This document shows positions 1 through 11,592 of a stretch of DNA of 64,000 bases, in pieces. Both the position numbers and the translations under genes were made by a program. The notes below the pieces were generated by a model, which saw only the letters and a program-made list of their open reading frames with translations, was not told where the DNA came from and did not search any database. Position 1 is the stretch's first letter. The number at the start of each line of letters is the position of its first letter. The DNA is from Gnetum montanum (lineage: Eukaryota > Streptophyta > Gnetopsida > Gnetales > Gnetaceae). Location of the stretch: the NCBI GenBank assembly GCA_015680685.1, contig MNCI01011336.1, forward strand, positions 228,855-292,854, written 5' to 3'.

Positions 1-405
1 TAGTCATGGAGGGATTTATTACACATAAAATTAAAAATTTGAGCCAAAATTTTCTAATGCCCAGAGGACATTATAAAGGTAAGTATGAGGATACAATAAG
101 AATATCCCACTTTATCAACCAAATTAAAGTCAAAAGACTTAATTGATTCTCATAAACAATCATACCAACTATTTAAGAAAGTAATAAACAAGGAAATAAT
201 AATGGTAAAAGGTCATAATGCCTAAATATATAATAATGAGAGGTTTTTTTCTTTTGGAAATTTTTCTAAACTCTATAGTCATAATAAGGAACATAACTAA
301 TATCAAATAATAAGAGCTTAATCTAACCAAGAGTATGAGAATGATTATGAACTATTAGGAACCAATTTAAACACTTTGGTAACTGTAAATGTTTGATGAT
401 TGTAG
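1..405 (+). other. Internal retroelement sequence upstream of ORF2 copy 1
   Basis: This stretch has no gene. It aligns by eye with the 39.56-39.89 kb region of element N, which also precedes ORF2. The first bases (a tagtcatggaggg-like string) correspond to the internal polypurine tract of element N at 39573-39582, in a worn form. The rest is A-rich and non-coding. If an LTR-like promoter exists for this ORF2 copy, it would lie left of the window. Confidence 0.5.
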
Positions 406-3195
406 ATGGTCCCAAAGAGACCTGGAGCAGAAGGATGTTCACAACCAGAAAGTAAGAGACCAAGAGGCCATGGAAGAGGCCAAGAAGGAGAAATAACTCC
501 TTAGGCAAAAGATATGAAGCAAGAGGCTCAATCATTTAGCATTCATCAGCAAATTCTTGCCTCTACCCAGTTTGCCCAACATGAAGTGCAGGCACCACCT
601 CTACCTAAACAAGGACAATGCCTCATGCTATCTTTAGAATGCCTCTAGAACATATAGGAAGACTCTATCATATTGATAGTCATCATGAAACTAAAATTTG
701 GCCTATTCATGGAGTTTGCACTAGACATTTTGAAAACTCAATTTCAAGCATCTCCCCTATGGCCTACATTGTTCAACAATGTCAAATGGTACTTAGGAGA
801 AACTCTTCAATTTTGATGAAATAAACAAGCTAATTCCATAATAAATATTCAAGGGGTCTTAATCCCATATTTAGTAGAGGTAATTACTAAGGCCCTTAAT
901 ATTCCAAATGAAGGAGCCAATGTGGCATAGATTTCAACCAAGTTAGATACAAATGCAAAGAAGTTGTAATTACAAAGGGCCTATGAAAAAGAAGATAAAG
1001 ATTATAATAAGATCCTAGCAAAAGAAAAGATCTTTCTTAAGATTGGGACATATCACTTTTTTTCAACGAAGAGGTTCAACAAAAGTTCAACATATGTAGC
1101 TTGAGGAAGTGTAATCTGGATGGGGAAGTTCAATGCCAACATCACCCATTTGCTCTTCTTGGAATATCAAAGGAAATTTGAGGAGAAGAAGGTGGGGAAG
1201 TCAACATTGCCATTCCCCTACCTAATAAGGAAGCTATGTAAACAAGCAAGAATTCTTGGTTACACTAATGATATTCCATGAAAAGCCCAGAATGCTTCAT
1301 ATGATGACATGTTCAAGTTGTTGCCACCTAAGAAGGAGCAAGTGCAAAACCTAGTAGGCATTGAGGGAGTTGTAGGTTCAACTCTTATTGGTAACATTCT
1401 AGTTACTAATTAGCAATAAAAAGAAAGACCCAAAAGCTAGACACCTATTGGAGATCAACAAGAGTATCAGGTTCCATCATCACTGCTATAGGATTGCAGA
1501 CAATCAATGACCCATTTGCAATAAATTGTAGATACCATCATCTAGGAAATAAGGAAACTGCCAATCTCTACAAAGTTAGAGAGGGCTTAGTTAGGCCCAT
1601 ATTTTCCACAAATCCAATAAGTGGGTAAGTATCGTTACATTTAGAAGGAGTGATAGAATAGGAACAACAAATCTTAGGGAATGTTGCATCATTCCAACTG
1701 ATGCTTGAAACTAGAGAAGGTGCCACCATTGTGGTTATGTAGCATCAGGATGCAGCAGGAGTAGCTAAAGTCATTACCAACCATACTAAAGAATATTTTA
1801 ATGTCATCATTGTGGCACCATCTAATCTTTTTGGAACAAGAGACATAGAAATGCTAGTTGGTACCTTCATGACTCCTATTGAGCATGAGGACATACTAGA
1901 CACATTGCTGCAGACAAGGCAGGTCATGCAAATTTTTTTTGATATCCCTAGTTATATCACTATAGTGTAGTCTAACCTCATTGCCATAAAATGAAAGTTG
2001 ATAATGGTTAAAACAAGGACAAAACATGTATAAAATGAAGTTCAGAGGCTACAAGCAAAACTAGTAGCTCTAAAAGTTGAAAGAAGAGACCCTGCACAAT
2101 TGATAGTCCTAGACTAGCTTGACCAATTTAGAACTGATCAAGTAAGGCAATTGATTACCCACAACATTCACATGTAGAAGGTGAAAGAAAAGATGGTGTG
2201 GAATGCTTTAGCTATAGAATCATAAGCCTATGCACATGCCAAAGCCCTCATAGCATTGGAAGAGGAGAAAAAAAAGCTCACTATTGATAATACAAGGTTG
2301 ACTAACATATAAAAGCAAAAGAATGTTCTTGAGGAAAGAATCCATCAACTATGAGAACAACTCCTTAGAGTCAACTAGGAAATTAGTAAATCAGATAGAG
2401 AAAATAGTACCCTATCTGTGAAAGAAGTTTGCATAGTTTTTTAAAAGTCTACAATGGAAATAAGTGCATGGAAAAATGAAGTCAAAATACATGAAAATCT
2501 CAAGGAACACTTCAAAGACTAGGTGGGCATGTATAAGCCGATCAATGAAAAAGAAATCCAAATGGCAAAGGCCAAAGTCACTTCACTCTCTTCTCAGAAT
2601 CCAAACTAACAACCCATCTTAAATAGCCTCACTCATGTCCACCAAGTTGAAGTGATGAATAAGGACCTATAGATAGAGGATTTAATAGAGTTCATGGGAT
2701 TAGCAAACATTTTGTATGCTAATCTAGCCATGTTGATAGCAATTAGACCAAGAAATGAGCTTCAACAGAAGGTAGCAATTATGTACACATTGTACAAGAA
2801 GGAGTTTTCTAATCAAAACGATGCCCTATAGAAACTACCTATTGCAAACTTTGAGCTCAAGATTTTCAAATCTAGCAATTAAGGGAAAAAGAATATAGCA
2901 GCGAATTTAGCATCTAGAATGACTGACTATAAAGGACTCAGAAAGATAGACATAGATTTTGACGAGCAGAGGTGGTAGTTCATGGCATGGTATGTGAAGG
3001 CTAATCAAATGTTTCCACAACTACCATGCCTGTATGATGTACCAACTCTATCCAAAATTGCTCAACAAGCATGGATGGTACATGATTTGAGGATAGAAGA
3101 AGAAAAACTTCAGGTGATCCTAAATTATTATCAATTTTAGAAGCTTGAAGATAAAGAGAAGAAGCTGATGGAAGAGCCTCCACCACCTAGAACAT
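406..3195 (+). pseudogene. ORF2 copy 1: unassigned third ORF of an Athila-like LTR element
   Basis: The frame opens at the ATG at 406 with a short basic stretch (KRPRGHGRG) and runs, with many stops and shifts, to about 3195. It is clearly homologous to ORF2 of element N at 39897-42480: the order of blocks is the same, including the segment around 1000-1260 (an aligned IGTYHFF-like string followed by a PFPYLIRKLCK-like string) and a long charged, helical C-terminal half typical of coiled coil. The N-terminal globular block resembles, in pattern, the domain annotated as putative plant transposon protein near the env-like position of Athila elements; that link is inference. Just after it come a polypurine tract and an LTR, which places ORF2 as the last gene of its element. 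It is decayed and not functional. Confidence 0.65.
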
Positions 3196-3390
3196 AAACT
3201 ACATTGAGCTACTTCAGTCTTGTTTGTGTGTTGTCTTGTTTTGTTAAGTCACTGTGTCATTTTGTAAAAAACACCACTATGGAATTCTCATTCATCTAAA
3301 TAATTAGTCATATCAAGTTAAGCCTACCTCATAGTTTTATAAGAGACTCTATCCTCAATTTTTAAACTTGAGGATGAGTTTCCAATTAAT

Positions 3391-3400
3391 CATGGGGGTA
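3391..3400 (+). other. Polypurine tract before 3' LTR
   Basis: The string catgggggta immediately precedes the LTR and matches the tgggggta tract before the 3' LTR of element N at 42673-42681. The tract primes plus-strand DNA synthesis in LTR elements. Confidence 0.65.
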
Positions 3401-4282
3401 AGATAAAGTCAAATTTTTAAGTAGTGTGATATTGCAACTACAATATCATAGCAACAATGTCATAACCCATGCTATGTCATCATTGATATAATATGTCAAG
3501 ATTTTTGTAGCCCTATAAATACTAGCAGTTGGATGCACATTCAATAACTTTTGATTCCACCCCTTCGCTAGACTCTTGTAGTTTGTTTTCATAGCTTTAG
3601 TGATATAGTGAATGCTCATAGTGTGGTGTTGAGCAGTTGTATGGAGTCTCTATTTACGTGAATTGTACTTGGGCATAATTCATGTCCAATAATAAAGATC
3701 AAGATTTATTTTCATCATTGTAGAATCAACTAGTTATTTTGTATTTACTTAGCATAATTTTCCTATTTTCTAAGTTTAATCATTTACATTTCCAAGTAAT
3801 TTACTTTACTTGTTCATTAGTAAGGCAGAATGAGTATGAGTGGTTTCAAGAATTTATGTTTAATCATTTAGTAACCCAATAGTGGTTTCACTTAATTCAG
3901 TTAGTAGTGAACCCACTTGGTAATCCTAGTAATGATTACATGAGCCTAAGGCATATATGATAAGCCAAGACTTAAAGCTCATCACTATAGACTAGAGTAG
4001 ATTTACCTTACAATAAGCACTTATCTTTAGATTGTTATTCTCAACCTTCATCATGTTCACAACTAGAAGTATTAAAGGCCTAACAAAATCAACTAATCAT
4101 ATACCTCACTAAGAGTTAAACCATATACTCAGACTTCACTAACTCAAAGTGGGAAGATAATGATCTCAAACTTAACATTAATTAGTAGTATAATTACATT
4201 GTTAATCCATAGATTATGATCTAGTTGCATGTGAGTACTTGTGACTTGTACGGTAGAGTGTTGGATGCTTCATCACTCATTA
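3401..4282 (+). repeat. LTR (+ strand), about 0.88 kb
   Basis: This LTR starts right after a polypurine tract and ends in ctcatta, compared with ctcatca in related LTRs. It has a TATA box (ctataaata, 3513-3521), an AATAAA signal at 3691-3696 and a 3' half aligning with the LTRs at 35.0-35.7 and 42.9-43.5 kb. The terminal bases are worn: the expected TGATGA start reads agataa. It is the 3' LTR of the element whose ORF2 lies at 406-3195. A weak PBS-like string (tgggattattg, 4286-4296) follows, which would suit a 5' LTR, so a second role in a tandem arrangement cannot be excluded. Confidence 0.7.
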
Positions 4283-4299
4283 GTATGGGATTATTGATT

Positions 4300-6060
4300 G
4301 ATTGATGCTAATTGACTAACCTTGAGTGCTAAATTATATAGAATTAATAAAATTACAAAAATTGATGTCTTTGGTAACAAAATTAGACACCCTTATAAAA
4401 AGGAGAGTAGGAATCCTTTGGTTGCCAAATATGATGTGAAATTAAATAGTGTTAAGAGGTGGAGGCTCCTAGGATGCTAAAGAACCTTTGCTAGGCTCTG
4501 GCACTTGTGGTTATGGTAGTGGCTAAGGCTAAGGATATTCTACCATGGTTGCTACTTCTGGTGAAAGATGGAAAGCATTTAGAAATGCTTTCATCTTCTC
4601 CTCCTTAGTCTATGGGTCATACACTGTTCACATAAATTTGCTAATGTGGGCTAGTACAAGGACATTACATTGACAAGGAATTGTCCAAAACAACTCCATA
4701 ACATTGACAAATCACACCGTGAATTATTTCCATTCAACATCGAATGTCTTTACTAGGTTCTATAGCTTGTGTTAGTTGTTCATTTGTTTGGATAGGTTCT
4801 TAGCAACTACTTGTTGATTTTGGAAACAAATCCTTAGAACTTGAAGCTTTGCATTGGCTATCTTCAACTTTTTCTTGGTCTCTTTATGATGCTTGAATTT
4901 AACCTTGTAAATGAGGTATGAGCTATTATCCTACTTTTCAAGCTCTATCTTTGGCCTCCTTGCTATCAGCATCATCAAGTTTGCATATCGAAGGTTGGCA
5001 AGTTTCATGTACTTCATCTCCTCTATCTACAACTCCTTTAGGAAGATTTCTGCATTGTTGTAGGCATTCAAGCTATTAAATATTGGCTACCATACATCAT
5101 CTCTCTATTGGAGTTGTTGTAAGGCCTTATTCATCTTCACTTTAGCTAATTAAATTTCTTTTTCATTAACTTCCTTGGGGAGCCCTACCTAGTCCCTATA
5201 ATGATTTTTCATTCTTTTGAACTTCAGGGCTTTATTTTTCTAGGTGGCTACCTTGATGATTGTATTTTGGTGAAGCACTTAGACTTCCTTCATAGAGAGA
5301 TTGCGATTTTTGGCTATCAACCTCCTCAAATCCAAGTTCACCTTAGCATGCTACTCTTGTTATTATCTCATAAATTTGACAATTTAATCTTTTTTCTTCT
5401 CAACATTACATAGGTGGTGAATGTCCTTTTTGAGGACTAAGTTCTCCTTACAAACTTGCACCAATTCCTTATTAGTGTTAATGGGAACAGTTTTTGGTAA
5501 GGAGACATCAAAGACCACCATCTCCTTGGCATTCTTAGCCTACCTTAGATTGAGTTGAAGCTACAAGAAAGCTTCATATCTTAAGATGGCTTGGTTAAGA
5601 ATGGCAAAGCTAGTGAGACAAGCTCTAAATTCTACAACCTTGGTAACCAACTAATGGTTCTTGGTGGTGGTTGCCTCTAGTTAGATGTTAGTAATGATGA
5701 GCTTTTCCTTTATCTTAGGTAGCTTTGACTAGGTAGCAATAATTTCTTCTGTGAGATCAAAGATGTTTGAAAGTGGTTACCTAATTTACACCAGTTGTTC
5801 TAATACCTCCTCATGTTGGGTTGTACTCAATTATGTACTTCCTACTCCTGCAAAAGCTTATACATCTCTAAGTGTAGCTATATTAGGCATGGTCATTGTA
5901 GGAGTGTTCAGTGCTTTGACCACCTAATCCAGCGTCACTTCTACTATTGTTTCCTACTCATGATGTTGCATCACCAAGATAGTAGTCCCCTTGCCTTCCT
6001 CTAGGTGCACTAAGAAATTTGCAGTGTTCCCAATAAATTCTAGGAACTCTTGCCATCCAA
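4300..6060 (-). pseudogene. ORF2 copy 2 (inverted, N-terminus lost)
   Basis: The minus strand holds the coiled-coil C-terminal part of ORF2, decayed by stops. It matches 45.0-46.76 kb closely on the same strand, for example around the shared gacacccttataaaaag string at 4387 and 45049. Similarity stops near 6060-6090, exactly where the + strand LTR of element P begins, so P probably inserted into this copy and separated it from its N-terminal half. Its left neighbour is a + oriented LTR, an inverted order also found at 44.85-45.0 kb. Confidence 0.6.
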
Positions 6061-6091
6061 GGATAGACACTGTAACTTCTTGGATTCTTGG

Positions 6092-6943
6092 TGATGAACC
6101 ACCATTTGTGTCAACTGCGACATTGGGTACATGAAATCGGGCCTACAACATTGCGTATGTAATGTCAGGGCCTAGATCAAACATCAGGGTATATTCCCTA
6201 AGTTTATAAATACTACACCTAGGATCCCATTTTAAGTAAGTTTTTTTTATCATTCTTAGTCAAAGTAGTGAAGCTCTTGCAATTTATTTTCCTTAGAGTT
6301 AGAATATTTTCTGAGTGCCCGCAGAAGGAGTCTAAAGTATGTATAGCTCTTTGTTCGAACATTGATGTACATGAGTGCAGTAATGTGATAGGAATAAAAC
6401 AAACACTTTTGACAATCCTTATAGCACTAAGAATAGCTTAATATTTTCTTTAATGAATCTAACTTTCTTATTCTTTACTTTAATGCATTTGATTAAGCAA
6501 TTTATTTCTAACAATTAATGAACACGAGCATGACCATTTCGAGCATTCATATAGTACTTAGTAACCTAGCAATGCTTAATTTTTGGTAGCCCAGTAGTGC
6601 TATATGTGTTCAAGATGTGTCCAAGAAATTGGGGTGGATACTTGTGTTAGGCTAGCTAGGCAATAGACATTAGTTTCAATCTACTCTATCCTTTATTCTT
6701 GTTGTACCTGATTACATCCATAAAACATAAAATGATAAAAATTCATATACCTCAGTTACACTTAAACTATACCCTTGAGCCTTACAAGTGTAGTTGGGAA
6801 GACAACAAATGTTCTCAACACTATTTCACTTCCTAGAGGAACTAGTGTATGAGATAATTATAGGTCCATAGAATTTAACCAGATTGCATGTAATGCCTTA
6901 GTGATTTGTATGGTTGGGTGTAGGATAACCTCACCACTCATCA
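6092..6943 (+). repeat. 5' LTR of element P
   Basis: The sequence starts TGATGAACC and ends ccactcatca, the termini used by all related LTRs in this window. It has a TATA box (tataaatac, 6205-6213) and AATAAA (6393-6398), followed after one base by a primer binding site. Length is about 852 bp, like its relatives (832-882 bp). It is inserted in ORF2 copy 2. I did not find the partner 3' LTR. Confidence 0.75.
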
Positions 6944-6944
6944 T

Positions 6945-6962
6945 TGGCATCATTGTTAGGAA
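6945..6962 (+). other. Primer binding site of element P (tRNA-Asp type)
   Basis: TGGCATCATTGTTAGGAA follows the LTR after a single t. Plant Athila-type elements use TGGCGCCGTTGCCGGGG, complementary to the 3' end of tRNA-Asp; the differences here are mainly C-to-T or G-to-A. The related LTRs at 35701, 19398 and 55110 carry the same site in different states of wear. Confidence 0.65.
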
Positions 6963-7103
6963 CCTTTTTGTTGTTTTGTGTGCTATCTAGGATCTAGTTA
7001 AAGTATTTAAATCATTGGAACAAACCTAAGAGTCATATCTTGTATTACAATTACTACATCAAATGCTTAGAGCACATTGTGATTTTTGTTTCTCTAATCG
7101 ACA

Positions 7104-9304
7104 ATGTCTTCTTCTCATAGGAGTGCTTCTCCACCCAAGCTTGATAATGCTTGTCCATAAAATTCTTAACAATACCAAATTACATATATTCATCCTAATG
7201 AGTATGTTTTAAACTTTACCTTCATCTTACATCAGGATGAACAGTTGTGGTGGCATGACATGGAGGGAAACATTGTGTTGTCACCTGATTGTGCAAACCT
7301 TGCAATGCTCTATCAAATACTTGCATGATGTGTTCTTTAGGACTACCATGGAAAATATATCATGAAAGATGTCAATGCTAGGGATTATTATCCCACTAAA
7401 GCATAATGCCTACGAGATCAACAGTTAGAGTAACGCTATGAACTTTTGAACGGAAAAGGACTTAACGATTCTCCATTCCTATTATACCAACAAGCTAGTG
7501 AGGATCTTCCACTTAATGAAGCTCCTCTCTTTAACATTGATGATGAATGTCAAAACTAGAATTTGCACTCCATAGTTCAGAATCTTGATTTTGGTAACAA
7601 GGGATCCAATGATAAAGTAGGATTTAGAGGGGCAAGTCAAGATAGGGATGCAAGTAAGAAGCAAGATTATGACCATGGTCATGATCATAGAAGAGGCAGT
7701 AGAAAGCACTATGATGGTGTTGGTTCTCCTTCATCTTTCCCTTCATCATCATCATCATCTTCTGGCTCTGACCATGATCATAGAAGGTGAGATCGTGATG
7801 GTGGTGATTAAAATGAACGAAATGACCAATGGGATTGTTGAGATAGGCAAGTTCAAAGATGTAGATGTTCAAGAGAAGCACATTGCTATAAAAAAAGGGG
7901 TAGTAGAGGGAATTGTATACACCATTATCAAGGCCTCGATGAGCCTCTATTTTCTACTTGAAGTATGCTTAACATTGTAGAGGCTGTTAGAATTTGAACA
8001 AGGCATGTGAAAGATAGTCGGATCAAACAATTAGACATGAACAATATCCATCGATTTGAAGAAGGATATAACTCTGATCCATAGAATTATCTTCAAGCTT
8101 TCCAAGATGCATGTGCCTTGCAAAACATAGAGAAAAAATGATAGAAACTATAGTTGTTTTCCTGGACACTCATCAAAGAAGAAGAGAACTAGTATCGGTC
8201 CTTAGAACCAGAATCTATCAGATGATGGAGTACTATGCTTGAAATGTTCAATGATGAGTATCAAACATACTCCTAAGTTTCCAACTTAAGGAAGAAAATT
8301 CAAGGGTGAAAACATGAAGCACACGAACTTGGATGCTGCCATTAGCTGATACTATGCCTTGATGCACAAATGCCCTAGTCATGATTATTCTCAATTGGCT
8401 CAACTCCACCACATTGTAGATGGGCTTCGTAATGAAATGAGAAAACCCTTGGTGTATATGCCCAAGGGTGATTGTCAGAACTAACTATCTATCATGTACA
8501 AATATTAATAGAGTAGGTTACCAAAGAGAAGAATGAACTAAGAAAGAGAAAAAGTGTAGAGGAGTACAACCACGATCCTTCCATTCGTAAGCAGGAGATT
8601 TGATTCTGTGATAGTGAGAATGAATAGGTATTTAATAAAGGGATGCATAAAAAATCCTTGCCACTTTAACAATTCCAATCTAAACTTCTAATCAAGGTTT
8701 ATCAATTAAGAGACTCCATGTAAAGTAAATTTTAAGTTGTCCTCAAAATTGCTGAAGAGTCCCAAAAACAAGGTAGTGATCATGAGCACAGGAGGCACAA
8801 AGAAGCTGTGCATATTACAAAGGTAAGGGTAAATTTGTTGTAATAAAAGAGGTTGCAGATAGTGAATTAGATGATGAACATGGATGTGATTTTTACTAGT
8901 ATGAACATTCGAAGGGATGTTGCCCTATTGTGTCACATCTTCAGGAGTCTAGAATGTATGCCTTACATCCACAACTTACATAAAGGCAAACATGTAGGAG
9001 GTTACCATATCCTCAAGGTAATCTTAGGTAGTTTCACAAACAACAATCATATTATCCAAGAAAATCTCCACTCCAAGTGTATGAATAGTACCAACAATGG
9101 TAGCAACCACAATCATGGACACTTGCATCGCCAAGGCAATAATACCCTTACTAGTAGCTTAATCCATATGGTTACCATGTTCAGCAATCCATGTCTCCAC
9201 ATGACTCTTCTAGTCATGTTTCTCAATTATAGCCTTACTACCATCCTTCTAACTATTATCAAACTCCATCTCTACATGAAAGAAGGGATGCTACCCCCTA
9301 TCCT
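7104..9304 (+). pseudogene. gag of element P with Pro/Gln/Tyr-rich tail
   Basis: The ATG at 7104 begins MSSSHRSASPPK; the same start (MPSSHRHKS) is seen in M2 gag at 54967. A low-complexity segment rich in Asp, His, Arg and Ser follows (about 7620-7790, with an HDHRRG string and a poly-Ser run). The conserved capsid-like part reads NIHRFEEGYNSDP near 8040 and DEYQTYS near 8250, matching gag of N (GGYDSYL, TEQYQTYA) and M. From about 9000 a tail rich in Tyr, Gln, Pro and Ser (YQQW, QYPY, YYHPSNYYQ) runs in the same frame straight into the reverse transcriptase. Many stops sit where homologous tails have Gln. No aspartic protease signature is visible between gag and RT. Confidence 0.7.
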
Positions 9305-10483
9305 TATCAGGCTAATTTCATCTGGGTAGTTGATTACTCGGAATGGGTGTTTAACATAGTTGTAGTTTCTAAGAAAATGGGAGGAATAAAAATCTATATA
9401 GACTTCTGGGATCTGAACAAGGAAACAATCAAAGATGATTTCCCACTTCATAGTATCAATCAACTCATTGACACTATGGATGGTCATGCTCTATTATCCT
9501 TTATGGATGGTTTCTCTGGCTACAAACAAATTCGCATCAACCTAGAGCATCAGTTAACAATAACCTTCATGATCCCAAGAAGAAATTTCTGTTATACTAT
9601 GATGCCCTTTGGGCTCAAAAATGCCAAAGCAACCTACTAGTAAGCCATGACATACATCTTTAGTGACTACATCTTAGAAACGCTAAACGATTACGTGGAT
9701 GACATTGTGGTGAAATCTAAAGAAGCCTCTAATCATCCCAACAATCTAGGTGTAGTCCTCAAGTATTTCCAAATGCACGATTTATGCCTTAATCCAAAAA
9801 CGTGTGTCTTTGGGGTGAGAATCGAATGCATGTTAGGGTTTGTAGTATCGGAGGCTAGAATATGAGTGGACCCTGACATAGTCAAGGCCATCATTAACCT
9901 GGAACCACCTACAAATCTTAAGGAATTGCATGGGTTACAAGGTAGAGTACAGTTCATCAGAAGGTTTATAGGAAAGTTGACTGACAAGTTATACCCCATG
10001 CAACATCTATTGAAGAAATGGGTTAACTTCGAATGGATAACACAATGCCAAAAAGCCTTTAATGATCTGAAGAAAGACCTTTTGCACCTCCCAACTGTTT
10101 ACCCACCACAAAGGAATAAAACTGTCTTCATCTACCTTTCCACCTTGAACACATCTATCACAGCACTGTTATGTCAAAAATAGTATGACGGTTCTAAGAT
10201 ACCAGTGTACTACCTAATTCATGCACTGATAGTGTATGAGGTGAAATACAATGAGGTGGAGAGAAACTGTCTTGCCTTAGTGTTTACATTGAAGAAGTGG
10301 AGATACTACCTGTTTCGTAGCAAGATTAACATTATTTGCAAGAGCAATACACTCTGGGCTATCACAAACAACCTGTATGAAAGTAGTAGGATAGCTTGGT
10401 GGAAAGCAATAACAATGGAATTTGATTTGCATTATGTGAGCCAATCATCGACGAAAGGTCAAGCTATAGCAACGTAACTTACA
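9305..10483 (+). pseudogene. Reverse transcriptase and RNase H of element P (Tat/Ogre-like Ty3)
   Basis: A single reading frame with only a few stops covers RT and RNase H. RT blocks in order are SEWVFNIVVVSKK, IDFWDLNKET, LSFMDGFSGYKQI, MPFGLKNAKATY and the catalytic YVDD at about 9695, then LGFVVSEAR and a thumb-like region. RNase H follows at 10205 (VERNCLALVFTLKKWRYYL). The MPFGLKNA form and the second RNase H downstream point to the Tat/Ogre branch rather than Athila. The two adjacent stops after KATY sit where relatives have Gln-Gln or Gln-Arg. The catalytic RT aspartates remain, but the element cannot encode a full pol. Confidence 0.85.
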
Positions 10484-10550
10484 ACCTCACCCATCGATGA
10501 CTAAGCAATCATAGATCCCAAATTCCCGAACGAGCATGTTAGCACTATCA

Positions 10551-10655
10551 ACATCGTCCTATCGCATCTTGAAGCTACTTTGCATTTCGACAACACCTCG
10601 ACTNGTCGTCCTATCGCATCTTGAAGCTACTTTGCATTTCGACAACACCTCGACT
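10551..10655. repeat. 50-bp direct duplication around a single n (probable assembly artefact)
   Basis: The 50 bases at 10554-10603 recur at 10606-10655, separated by an n at 10604. The same pattern (short exact repeat on both sides of an n) occurs at 21329 and around the n run at 35765, which suggests overlapping contig ends that were not merged. Confidence 0.8.
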
Positions 10656-11037
10656 GCACGAGAGGATAGTGTAGCTGCTATCATTACATTCCCCTTTGGG
10701 TAAATGCAACCTTTTTCTTATCATTTTGTGTTCCCTTGTACAAACAACATGGAAGAGTACAAAGGGTTACTCAAGGGCCTATTAGCAACCTGAGCATTAA
10801 GCATACAACACCTAGTGATTCGTGAAGATTCATAACTAGTTGTGAATCAAATCACCGAGGTCTACACCTGCAAGGCTATACACCTGCAACCCTACTACGA
10901 CTTAGCGAAAATTTGACTCAAACAATTTGTAACAATGGACATGCAACACATGCCATGCAATGAAAACACCATAGCAGATTCCTTAGCCACCCTAGCATTA
11001 AATGTTAAACATCTGATGCATGAAGTAGATAAGCATA
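10655..11037 (+). pseudogene. Second (archaeal-type) RNase H of element P
   Basis: The + strand reads AAIITFPFG, CTNNMEEYKGLLKGL, LVVNQITEVYTCKAI and NENTIADSLATLAL, with three or four stops. This is the aRH domain typical of Tat-lineage elements: an acidic residue in the NNxxEYxxLL block, the DSxLVxxQ block and the final ADSLA block. A stop replaces a residue after the REDS string. It lies directly after the ordinary RNase H and before the tandem repeat array. No integrase can be recognised after it. Confidence 0.7.
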
Positions 11038-11592
11038 TGCCTACTATGACGTAAAACTAGAAAAGCTTCAGTAACATCCACTAGGACGTAAAACTGGCAA
11101 AGTTGAGCACACATCCGCTACGACGTAAAACTGGTAAAGCTTGTCCACCATGACTATAGACTAACACAAATAGTCTGCTACTACTATAAACAGGCACAGA
11201 CAGTCCGCTACAACTATAAATTGGCATAGACAATCCGTTACAACTATAAACTGGCACAGACAATTCACTACGACTATAAATTGGCATAGACAATCTGCTA
11301 TGATTATAAACTAGCACAAAAATTCTACTATGACTATAAACTAGCATAGATAATCTGCTATGACTATAAACTAGCATAGACCATCTGCTAAGATGCTAAA
11401 CTAGCACAAGTAGTCTACTGGGACCTTAAACTAGCTTATCCACCATCCGCTATGATGATAAACTAGCACAAGAGTATGTTGGGACTCTAAACAAGAACAG
11501 TGGTCTACTAGGACCTTAAAATAGTGCACCACAATCTACTGAGACCTTAAACTAGCACATCATGGTCTACCAGGACCTTAAACTGGGTTTGC
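11038..11592. repeat. Tandem array, about 18 units of 30 bp
   Basis: Units follow the pattern ctgctatgactataaactagcacagacaat with scattered differences. Because 30 is a multiple of three, the reverse strand stays open as a ten-residue repeat (YSHSRLSMLV type), which is a by-product and not evidence of a gene. The array begins right after the second RNase H, the position where Tat/Ogre elements are known to carry variable tandem repeats in the 3' untranslated region. Confidence 0.85.

Noticed and set aside
7624-7980. His/Met-rich open frames on both strands near 7.7 kb
   Set aside because: They are shadows of the Asp/His/Arg/Ser-rich gag segment of element P.
11081-11377. 98-residue minus-strand frame with ten-residue repeats
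   Set aside because: It is a by-product of a 30-bp tandem array; no start context or homology.
11038-11592. Regular repeats resembling a CRISPR array
   Set aside because: Units are contiguous 30-bp tandem repeats with no unique spacers, in a plant retrotransposon context.
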